A stretch of 64,000 nucleotides of DNA, taken from Adiantum capillus-veneris (Eukaryota; Streptophyta; Polypodiopsida; Polypodiales; Pteridaceae). Positions 23,172 through 32,710 of this stretch are shown here, piece by piece. The notes below the pieces were generated by a model. The model did no database searches and was not told the DNA's origin. It saw only the letters and a list, made by a program, of their open reading frames with translations. Positions within the stretch are counted from its first letter, which is position 1. Each line of letters starts with the position of its first letter. The position numbers were made by a program, and so were the translations under genes. The DNA lies in NCBI GenBank assembly GCA_014529385.2, contig CM043966.1, positions 143,642,711 through 143,706,710 of the forward strand, given 5' to 3'.

Positions 23172-24051
23172 GTTAACATAATTTGAGTGTTTGCTTAGTA
23201 TATTCTTTGGAAATTCAAAACCTTAGTTGCTACTCCTCTTAGCCTTTAAAAATCAGCAATTAAGTATCTACACCCACCACTCGAATTGGTTAATTATAGA
23301 GAGTAGTGGAAGAGGTATAATATTTTAGATTTTTTAAGGGCTAGCTACTTTTGAACTTCTTATGGCTCAATAATGGTAAAGCCATAGGCAAGTCTAAAAA
23401 GACTCCATTATTCAGACCAAAGCTCCCGAGGTGTGCACCATATCCCACATAGTGGGCTCAACAAAATGGATAATAGATCCCAGTCTCCCTTACCCTAATA
23501 TAGTTAAAAATCCAACCATTAAAAGGATACTTAAGGACCTCTCTTCTTAAGCAAGAAAAGAGAAACCAAATGCTCTGAAACTAATGTAATGGAAATGGCC
23601 TATGAACTTTGAGAGTAGCAGAATTAAGATAATTAGAGAGAACATTTTTGTGAGACTACTTTGAGAGCATAGAGGGTGAACTTAATTGATGGTAGAAACA
23701 TAATCATAATACTTAGTTAAATTGGCATGAGCAATAAATAGCAATTCATGAAAAACGACAACAAAATCATGCAAACGACAACTCAAGTCCAATTTTCCAA
23801 AAAACATGACAAAAGGGCCACATTTTGAAGATTATTTGAAAACATACCATATTATTTTATGACTTACTTCAATTTTTTTTTAAAAAATACCCACTTTTAG
23901 TTATTATAAAATTCACTTAAGCACTGAAATACAAAAAACTTTTAAAAAATCACTACATTTAAGGGATTCCAAAACCTTCACACTTCATTAATGATTCCAA
24001 GACAAAATAAATTACAATAATTGACAAGGAGAAAAATTCCCCTTGTAATGT
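23172..24051. other. AT-rich spacer, nothing recognised
   Basis: AT-rich sequence with homopolymer runs. No coding region, clear repeat or LTR edge was found. Confidence 0.5.
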
Positions 24052-26345
24052 CTAGGAGAGATCTTTGACCTTTTGCTTCAACATCTCAATGGTTGTTTTG
24101 CGTAAGTGACCAGATTTCTTTAAGTCAAACCGATACACAAGGATTTCCACATCCTCTAGATTAAGTGTGTCCACACAACGAGAACTTCCTGATTTTTTTC
24201 CCTTTTTGCTTGGTTTCACCATCTTAGGATCATATTTTCCTTTCAATGGATCTTCTGCAATTGTTCGGTACCAATGCACTTCCATGCCATTCAATACATC
24301 ATGCTCTCTGAAAACTTTTGTGACTTTTTCAAGCCAAAAGGGATGATCATTTTCATCTTTTGTGGCAAGAAGTGCAATCATTGTGCCCTCTTTTATCTCA
24401 TTTACATCTCCTTCCCACATTTCTCTCTCCTGTTGTCGACGTTTTGTGCTCTTCCTTGGGACAAAATATATCTCCCTTGTTTTTCCATGAATAAGAGATA
24501 ACAAATCTACTGAAATCTGCACATTGTTTACACCACTAGCCACAACATTACGACTCCTTTTGCAAAGACCACCATGGTGCCACAAAAATGCATGTTCAAG
24601 CTAAAACGTGTCATCCTTGAGCTCTTCAACTAGCTTCACCTGCTTTGTAAAAAAACTCTCCCACCATTCTAGAGAGCTTACTGGGAAATACACATGTGCA
24701 CCATGTATTGTCTCCTTGATCTCATTTAGGCATTGTAGAGGATCAATAGGGCGGCGGTTTTCCCTCTCAACTTTTTGTGTCTCACTTGTTGTAAAGAGCA
24801 ACATGTACTTTGCTCATTGAATTTCACAATCAGGAACAAACAATAAGAACTTCAATCCCTCTGCTGGCAACCAATCTTCAGAGTTTGAGTATTTTTTACA
24901 CCACATGAGAGTCTCTTCCTCTACCTGCTTGATTCTAAATTGATGTTAAAAACTATGATCATTGAGATGTGCAAATGATGGCATGTTAGTGGCGGCATCA
25001 ATCGAAAAAGACCTAAAATCATATGTTTCTTCCACAATTTTAATGGAGGGCTTGGGAACATAGGCATCTTCCAGCAAGACACACATTTGTGGAAGGTCAA
25101 ATGCGCTTTTCTTTGTCAACTTGATCGAGAACCTGCTAAACATTTGGTAAATTTGGTCATGTGTGTGTCCCACTAGTAAAAACCCAAGATTCACTTTTTT
25201 GAATATCTTCCTTTGCACCAGCATATTCAAGTATGCAAGGAGAACTTGGTTTTTATTTTCTCTACTAGTTTTATCAAGTTATAAGTAGAGGACAGGTGGT
25301 AGTTCACCTTGCCATTCTCAATGATGTTCTGAATGATGGTGATTGTCAAATTAGGATCATTATGAATATTTGGAAAATTAATAAAGATCCTTGATGACAT
25401 GACACCATTGAAAACTAAGGCTCCAACAACATGGAGCTGGATGAAGTTTTCCTCTTTGAGATTCTTTGGAGGATGCATAAAATGTGGCAACATTGTTTTC
25501 TTTTGATCCATGCCATCGATGACTAGGCCTAGATATTTGTATTTCTTCTCTAAACACCTTTTCCTGTGCTTTGCTAGCTTTTGGCGCTCTGTACTTTGCT
25601 GCTCCCTGTGAATTTTCAATGCTTGTAGAATGGGCACTGTAAAAGAGTTTGAAGAGTGTTAGAATTTTGAAATTTTTGAGAGAAGTAATTTAATTTAACT
25701 AACCAAACTAAAATAACTTACATTTCTCCTCCATAGTCTTTGCTATGTCTTGCTTTGCTTTTAACTTTGCACATATCTGGCAAACACCCATCCTGCTCTT
25801 CTTGGGAATTTTAACATGATGAAATTCTTGTCTCCAAATTCGCAAGAAAGATGGTAGCGAAAGAGTGGAGTTTAGACTATCTTTTTGTGAATCCACATAT
25901 AAATTGTATACCTCTCGCTTAGTAAAGTTGTCGGGTAGATGTGTGAATTTTGAGTTAGGTAGCACTTCTCCATTAAAGGTGATGAAATTTCCCAACCATT
26001 GTTTGAGGAAAACTATTGGGGGGTTTCATGTGCACTAAATGCTAAAGAAGCACTTTCTTGGCTCACATTCGATATGATTTTTCAAATTCTTAACTTTGCT
26101 TATGCCAAATACCTTTAGGAAACTTGCTCTGCAAACAACAACATCCAATACAACATATTTTGTTGAGGAGGAGGAGTAACATATACATGACCTCAAGAAT
26201 ACATTATGTGGACCCATCTTTAAGTTGAAAAAATTGCTACGCTCTTGTTGGATTTTTTGAAACCCTAAGCTTCTCAAAAAGTTTTTGGCACAACAAAACT
26301 CTCTAGATGTTTCTCGAACTTCTCGCCTTGAATGAAGTCGTTGTT
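24052..26345 (-). pseudogene. DUF7869-like, possibly transposase-derived protein (broken, one intron)
   Basis: Read on minus. An N-part near 26300-26060 has FCCAKNFLRSLGF and VVCRASFLKVFGISKVKN. Next are GVCQICAKLKAKQD (25790) and an 85-bp intron with GTAAGT and TTTTACAG ends (25637-25721) that splices in frame. Then come VIDGMDQKKTMLPHF (about 25520), a shifted segment with RENKNQVLLAYL (about 25245) and GFLLVGHTHDQIYQMFSRFS (about 25135-25190). The frame then runs to 24052, broken by TAA (near 24946), TGA (near 24820) and TAG (24601). The GMDQ..K.LPH / RENKN / LVGHTH..I.QMFSR set is what I recall for the uncharacterised DUF7869 family. Conserved acidic residues in an integrase-like order suggest a transposase relative, which is inference. 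Domain call moderately sure, pseudogene status sure. Confidence 0.7.
25637..25721 (-). other. Intron in the DUF7869-like gene
   Basis: On minus, AT^GTAAGT ... TTTTACAG^TGCCC, 85 bp and AT-rich. Removing it joins EEK to PILQALKIHREQQ in frame. An intron argues for a nuclear gene transcribed by Pol II, not a reverse-transcribed copy. Confidence 0.8.
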
Positions 26346-26357
26346 TTCTCTGACCTC

Positions 26358-26582
26358 TTAGCCCTTGAGTCCGTCATTGCTCAGTGACTTCAAAGCGGAA
26401 AACTTCCGGTCAACCTCAACTAGGTTCAAGCTCCGGGGGGCACTCAGGTACACTAATGTCTTCTCAGCAATTTCCTGCACCATGAAGCCCATGCCTTCAA
26501 GCAACACATCCTTCCTCGTTCTTCTCGTCGGGACCTTCTTGCTGTAGAACAATTTCCTCATGAGCCGTCCGACTGAGCTCAC
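26358..26582 (-). CDS. Unidentified 74-aa ORF between the divergent genes
   Basis: The ATG-started frame on minus begins MSSVGRLMRKLFYSKKVPTR and ends with TAA at 26358. It is basic at the N-terminus, without membrane segments or a signal peptide. Base composition is clearly richer in G+C than both neighbours, as in a captured coding exon. It partly overlaps the possible 5' part of the plus-strand gene. I do not recognise it. It could be a captured host exon, a leading exon of the minus-strand gene in another frame, or chance. Confidence 0.35.
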   Translation of the reverse strand: MSSVGRLMRKLFYSKKVPTRRTRKDVLLEGMGFMVQEIAEKTLVYLSAPRSLNLVEVDRKFSALKSLSNDGLKG

Positions 26583-26706
26583 TAGAGAGCATCACTTGAA
26601 GGAGCCAAAGGACAAGAGTATAGAACCCACACCTTCAGGTAAAGCAATAACCCTTCAAAACTCAAAAGAAACACATATTTGGGGTAATGTTCCTGCAAAC
26701 CCAAAT

Positions 26707-29700
26707 ATGAGCATGCTTGGGCGTTTTGCATTGGGCGTCATGGGGATCAGAAGCACTTGATTGATTCAAAAACTCCTTTTTTAATTGTTACGAAACATAA
26801 AGGACCTTCAAGTGATGTCAATAATTTTACTCTTGCTGGACACATCGATAAAGTACAAGAGCACAAAGGAAGAAATAGGATATATATTCTTGTTCAGCGT
26901 AATGACTCAAGTCTCCTTGCTGTTCTTGTTCTATTGAAAGACTTTGAGATCACTGAAGTGAATCCTGTAAGCACAAGAGACTTGATGATTGATGCCATGC
27001 AAACACAAGGCTTGGTAAGAATTCAATTTTTATTGTTCCTTTTTTATCTTTTGTGTTTTAGCTTGAAATATTCAAGGAACTTCATTGTTTATGGTTGTAG
27101 TTATTTGGGAGAGCCTATACTGAAGTGATGGAGAGCTTTTTTGGCTCAGAGAAGACATCTTCAAGCGACTAATACAAGAGATTCAAGCTCTTTAAATGTT
27201 TTGAGAGAAAGGGTTAAACAAAATAACATGGTAGATCCTTTGCCCATATTATAAGTGTAATTGAACATCCACCTGTGGATCCTTCCACAGGAAAATGACC
27301 CTTAGAGGTGCGTGCAGTTATTGAGGAGCATGTTCATAACCTAAAGTTCAAAATGAGAAACAAGCCAAATGCCATTGTGTTACCTTTGCTTGTTTTGGTG
27401 GATAGACAACAGTGTCCTACAAAAAATTCTTGGGTAAAGGACAATGCTGAGTCCTATACATATTGGGTTCTGGAGGCACTCACTCTTTGATGGCGAAGCA
27501 AGAGCTTGCTGCAAAGTATGAGCATGTGGACACATACAAAATGGCTATGTGCTGGGTGTATGCTAGCTTAACAGATGAGGAGGCAAAGGTTCTTGCCCTT
27601 GACCATATCATTGACTCGAAATTTCGTTTGGAGATGTCTTTCATTCAAAAGATAAGATTCTTTCATAATGAGTGGGTTGATACCATAAAGCGTGGTGGAA
27701 AAGTTGATGAAAATTTTTGAGTAGCACTTTGTGAAAAGTGTGGCCTTGAAGTGAAAAATAAAGGTGGTCATGGAGCAAGTCAAAAGCCTAATACTAAAAA
27801 ATATGAAAACTATTTTCAACTTGCCTTTTGAGATGGAGAAGTTTGGGACTTACAAGAGGAGATCTTCAAGCTGCATGAGCAAGGAAAGCTAAAGGGTCAA
27901 AATCTAAGCAAGTCACATGCATCTTTCAAAGGAAAAGGTGTCTCAAAAGAGGATTCACCAAAGACCATCCCCGAAGATATGAAAATAACACCATGGAGAC
28001 AATTGCAAGGAATACGTGAAAAATCAATGATTATTGCTATACTCTCACGTGTGAATGGTGGACGCATCTCTCTAGAGAAAATGGGAGAAGAATTTGAAAG
28101 GTTTGTAATTATATTGATTTGAAATATTCATTGATGTTATTCTTTCTATCATGAATAATATTTCTCTTTGTTTATCATCATGCAAAAGACCATGTTGCAC
28201 ATGCAAAATAATGATAAAAAAATTGAATTGCTCTAATTGGGACGAGGTGGTGCAGTACCATCCAGACTCAAGCAAACCCCATGTGTTAAAGAAGTACATG
28301 TTGCTATTTTCTAACATGGTGAGTTGTTCCCATTGGTTATAATTTCTTGTTATTTAAACTATGCCTAAAATACCTTGGTATTTGGACAAAAATGACTTTG
28401 AATATCTTCTAGTATTGCTTTTGATTATTTTGGAATCTTGTGATAGCCTTCTTACATTACATTTATGTGGCTTTGGATTCCAGAATCCTAAGGTGACCCT
28501 TTAGTTTTTAAAATCTTAAATCAATGTCCCATTTGCTGGTTTTGGGTTTGGATTCTAGAATCCCAAGAAAACCATTTGGATTTTGAAATCCAAAATTCAA
28601 GTCTTTTTATTTTGCATGTGGTTGGATTCTAGAATCCCATGGATTATTTAACTTGTGATTTATTTCATGGGTTTTAAAGCTTATTCTTTAAGGACTCTAG
28701 AATCCACTTACAAATTATATTATAAACTCTAGTTAGACTTCAAAATTATCTTGTTTTAATTAAGTCTTTTCCTTTTCTCTTATATCTTTGTTGTGTATTC
28801 TAGAACAAAGATCCACGGGTTGCCATCAAGCAGATCCCTCTCGACTTTGAACAGTTCTTGTCACGGTGTCTTCTTGAGAGGCGAAGGACACAACACCCCC
28901 AAAGCTTTGAAATCACTCCCGGTCTCTCACTTTATATTCCGGATAATGTAGATGAGTCTCCATCTCATTGGTGTGTTCATGAAGGCAAGGTTGAAGAAAT
29001 GAACACATTTGTTACCCCACGGTATTACACACTAGCCATTGCGGATGCTCCTTATGGTTTTAGTGCCCCAAACTCTGTCAATGATGATGTAAAGTATTGA
29101 GTATCTGCCTATAAAAAAGTTATAGAGGCTTTTGGAAAAATAACTACTTGTGACTCTTGGTCACTAGTATTTTTTGATGCCCATGATCAAATTACTGCAG
29201 CACAAAAAGCTTTCACTGACTCAAACATGACATGTCAAATGCTAACATGGTAAGTGAAACCTTTGAGGTTTTATACTAGTAGTAAGGTGTTATTTTTTCT
29301 TTCTTCTTACATCTAACCTATTTTTTTGTAGGATAAAGCCAAAAATTCAGGGATATAAGCTTGATCGCCTTTCTTGGACTTGTGAGTTTGCTACCATTGG
29401 ATTTTACTCATCTCTAGGTGTGCAAAGTAAAGGATCATATAATTTTGCGGTGAAACCAAATCGCACAAATGTTTTTGAACGACCAGGAGTCTGCAAAAAG
29501 TTCAAACATACCGGTGCAGATGTACAAGGAGTCATAAATCCATATCAAAAGCCTCAACTTTTGATGATGGATTTGATTGATTTACTCTCAATGAAAGGAG
29601 AATGGGTAATGGACCTCTTTGCGGGGACAGGCACTACAACTATTAGTGCATTGAAGAGAGGCCAAAATGTGGTTGTTGTAGAATGTGATCCACTTCAAGT

Positions 29701-29983
29701 TAAATTTATTGAGCAACGAGTCACAGCTCTTAAGGAGTTACCAGATGAGTTCCAAGAGGTGGGAATGAAAAGCATGGCATCTGATCCTCGCTTCTTTGAT
29801 GCATCTGGAGAGCCACAACCTCCAATTGGTAGTGAGAAAGTTGGGGAGATAGCTGATCTTGTGGATTTTGAACCAGATAATGTAGAGGTTGAGGAGAAAG
29901 CTAGTGACACTCCTCTTCAAATAACTTCAATGGGAGAGGAGACAAGGAATGAGGAGGAAGAAGGTCTTCCCATTCAAGCATAG
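26707..29983 (+). pseudogene. ParB-like plus DNA N4/N6-methyltransferase fusion gene (broken, five exons)
   Basis: Four introns with GT-AG ends (27015-27100, 28101-28188, 28319-28803, 29250-29331) join a continuous protein. Exon 1 has TPFLIVTKHKGPSSDV and NNFTLAGHID. Exon 2 has a ParB-like block (EHVHNLKFKMRNKPNAIVLP, GGTHSLMAKQELAAKY, EEAKVLALDHIIDSKF) and a CEKCG segment. Exon 4 has the methylase motif ADAPYGF (29041-29061, DPPY type) followed by SLVFFDAHDQI. Exon 5 starts TWIKPKIQGYK and has VMDLFAGTGTTTISALKRGQ (29606-29665, SAM-binding motif I). The order DPPY before motif I is that of beta-class amino-methyltransferases. Breaks: frameshifts or stops between 27165 and 27310, a frameshift near 27470, and TGA at 27718, 27829 and 29098. 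The 5' end is uncertain. An aataaa lies at 30136. Confidence 0.75.
28475..28705. repeat. Four spaced 14-bp palindromes inside intron 3 of the methylase gene
   Basis: ggattccagaatcc at 28475, ggattctagaatcc at 28550 and 28624, and ggactctagaatcc at 28692. Spacing is 75, 74 and 68 bp. The flanks of each copy are only loosely similar (gtttggattc..., cccaagaaaacc), so the palindrome is the best kept part. Another palindrome (ggattttgaaatcc) lies at about 28580. Confidence 0.8.
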
Positions 29984-30438
29984 TTTTTATGACTTTAAAC
30001 TCATCGAACTATGTTTATGTTAAAAAACTTGACATTTTGATGTGAAGATACTTATTTTGATTTGTGCTTTTTATTATTTGCTTAAATTCTCAAAATTTTC
30101 AAGTTTATATGGCATGTGATGGAGTTTCATTGTAAGAATAAAGCTTTTTTGAGCTTGCTTGGAGAAAATCCATGCATGCAAGCCCAATATCTTCACATTT
30201 ATCTTGAATTTTCTTCGTATATCTATTGCTTATGTAGTTATGAAAGCACCATGTCTATGAAATTTGATATGTAGAGTGACAATGTTGGTTAAGGACTACA
30301 TTAAGATCAAAAATTTTGTTTTTATGGCCAATTTTAGAAACTAGAGAATTGTAGGCTGTGTCTATGTTGTCTTTTTATTAAAATAATTAGATTTTTTTAA
30401 AGCTCAAGAATCCATGAGGTAGTGCTATAATATAGTAA
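29984..30438. other. 3' flank of the methylase gene
   Basis: AT-rich sequence with a possible polyadenylation signal (aataaa at about 30136) about 150 bp after the last stop codon. No other gene was seen. Confidence 0.45.
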
Positions 30439-30516
30439 TATGACAAACTATATTTTTTATTAAAAGAAAAAAAACTATATGACAAACTATATTTTTTATT
30501 AAAAGAAAAAAAACTC
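30439..30516. repeat. 39-bp direct tandem repeat, two copies
   Basis: tgacaaactatattttttat plus an A-rich tail occurs at 30441 and again at 30480, identical over about 36 bases. Confidence 0.95.
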
Positions 30517-31517
30517 TTTTCTGTAATGCATTTTTTATACTTAAAAAGTGCCCTTTTTAATGTTGTTGTGAAATTTTGGATGCACCCTTGCGAATGACAA
30601 CTCATGACTCGTGCTACTTTTTTATGACTCGCTGTTAATACTTTTGCAAGAGAGAGAGTTTAGAGAACCTGACAATAGTTGAGGACTGCATTTATGTGGA
30701 GCAATTCCCCCCTCTAGGCATTTGTATTATAAATTCTCCCATCAAGAAAGACTTGGTACAATACAATCTTTGTGTTCCTTTTGTGACCTAGGTGATGCAA
30801 TGAATATGGAAATCTTCATGCATCACGAGCATAACATAAGATTTGCAAAAAGAATGAACTATCCCAAGCCTGAGTCCCACGGCCTCAAACACCTTCGAAG
30901 GTGGAGAGAGCTAGCGGGGAATGAAGGGTGGGACAGAGGAAGAAAAAAAATTCCATAGGAGAAAGAGTTAGTTCCTCACTTATCATCAATATTCTTGCTA
31001 GCATACATGATAGCATAGTAATGAAGATGGAGAAGATGGAAAGCTTAAGAATTGAAGCATGGCTCTTGGTTGGATTTGCATTCCATAGCCAACATTGATG
31101 GTGTAGGCTCTCAACTTCCCTACTAGCTTGGAGAAGGAGATGGAGCTCTTGCACTTTTCACTTCACACAATGAGAGTGTGTGTGAGTGTTTGTGAGAGAG
31201 TATAGCCCCCAAGAATCCCCCCTTCTTGCTTTGGTCGACCCCCTTTTGTAGCTCATGCTTGAAGCTCATTGGACCCTTCCAGAAATAGCCAATCACATGC
31301 AAGAGACATATCAAGCAACAAGGGTAGCCTTGGGACAAGTGTCCCCCTTTCCCCTTTGAGAGAGAAGACTTGATAAATGCAAAATAATTAATTAAATTAA
31401 CTAATTTATCATTGGACCCCTTGGGAGGCCAACCAATAGGCTTTAGGCACAACATGATGGCAACATGGGTAGGGGCTTATCATGTATCCTTTCTTACTCT
31501 TGAAGATTGGGCTTACC

Positions 31518-31518
<1 letters not shown>
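30517..31518. other. No recognisable gene
   Basis: A plus-strand frame at 30722-30958 and minus frames at 30885-31455 are open but resemble nothing I know and have no supporting splice sites. No repeat longer than a few bases was seen. Confidence 0.45.

Positions 31519-31550
<32 letters not shown>
31519..31550. repeat. (TG)n microsatellite
   Basis: A run of about 15 tg units followed by a short ct run. Confidence 0.95.
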
Positions 31551-31629
31551 CTCTCTCATCGCCCTAGCTTTAGGGCTCACCCTCCCTTGTGTAGGGATAC
31601 TTTGATTTTCTGGAACACAATCACCTTAG

Positions 31630-31815
31630 TCCGCAAGCACGACAAAGCACCTCAAGCTTGGGTAGTGTTCCCACAATCACCTCAAGCTCCCTACTCTGCA
31701 ATCACGACAAGCACCTCAAGAATCTTAGTCAGAAAGCACGACAAGCACCTCAAGAACCATAGTCAGCAAGCACGACAAGCACCTCATGGTTGGCCGGGTT
31801 CCCACCTCAAGCACA
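31630..31815. repeat. Imperfect tandem repeats with core gcacgacaagcacctcaag
   Basis: The core acgacaagcacctca recurs at about 31638, 31702, 31737 and 31768, with partial copies (cacctcaag) between. Late spacing is about 31-36 bp. Confidence 0.8.
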
Positions 31816-32279
31816 ACCCTAACTTACCTAAGGTCAAAGGAATTTTAACACTACTCATTTGAGGTCTTTATTGAAGCTAACCCTAAGGTCTTTAAGCTTC
31901 ATTATCTAACATTTCTCTTTGATAGATCATCTCTCATTTGGGTCCCTTTACAATTGGCCCTGCATCGAGATAGACCCGAAAGCACATGTCTATATTCTAA
32001 CCCTTGTTCCTGTCTATTCTCCCACATTATATGATAAGTTTAATATGAGAAAATCATTTGGGTTGGTTAGATATTAGATTTTATGACACATGCACTCAAA
32101 CCATCCCTTACCCTTCATCTACGACTTTCCAATTCAGCTCAAATCTGCAAACTTTCCCAGCTTCAAACTACCATAACTGTCACACCATAGCTCAAATTGA
32201 CGAGCCATAAAGACAAGCATGGAGAGCATGTCAAGCACTACAAATTTGGCTTATGAAATCACATTTTGGGAGCATCACT
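31816..32279. other. No recognisable gene
   Basis: Unique-looking sequence without coding signal or clear repeats. Confidence 0.4.
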
Positions 32280-32289
32280 ACAGCTCGGC

Positions 32290-32455
32290 TTACAGGTAGC
32301 AACTCCATTTCTAAGCATCGAAACCCACATTTGGCATACATCTCAGTTGTCTTGTTGACAAAGCAGCTGCTAACATTGTTCATAAGTTTTGAAAAATCTC
32401 AAATATGTATGTAGATCTGCCTGCATCTTTCACCCCATGCCCGCAAAGTGGAACG
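32290..32455. repeat. Fragment homologous to 52105-52270
   Basis: Both stretches read cgaaacccacattt(g/a)gcata, then agctgctaacatt(g/a)ttcat, aagtttt and tctgcctgc/tctgcctctttcacccc in the same order and orientation with scattered substitutions. At 52 kb this sequence is the end of a zinc-knuckle ORF on minus; here the ORF is not kept. The two copies lie on opposite sides of the tandem LTR array. Confidence 0.8.
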
Positions 32456-32710
32456 AAGTCATCCACCCTCTCTAAACCTACACAACCTCTGGTCTATGTC
32501 AACCATTATTCAAAGTTTGAAGCAAGAACCTATAAACATATAAGCATTGCTCCACTGTGAGCATTCTTTGAATTTTTTTCCAACCTATGGTCTTATTTGA
32601 AAATTCCCTCCTCTAGGATCATAGGAAAAACACAATAATTTCCTAGCAGTAGAGCATAAGCATGAATTAACCCATAAACCATCATGAGCCACACATGGAT
32701 CATATGCTAC
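32456..32710. other. Left flank of the LTR array
   Basis: No gene. A tccaccctctctaaacc block at about 32463 resembles the polypurine tract complement at 53718, hinting at another LTR edge of a related Gypsy. Confidence 0.4.

Noticed and set aside
23700-30650. Terminal inverted repeats around the DUF7869/methylase pair
   Set aside because: Compared by eye between about 23.2-24.0 kb and 30.0-30.7 kb; no convincing match, so no transposon ends are claimed.
30722-30958. 78-aa plus-strand frame
   Set aside because: No domain, no splice or promoter evidence; kept only as part of an unassigned stretch.
32456-32490. Polypurine-like block as an LTR edge of a Gypsy-C relative
   Set aside because: About 20 bp of similarity to 53718-53740 only; no adjacent LTR or pol found.
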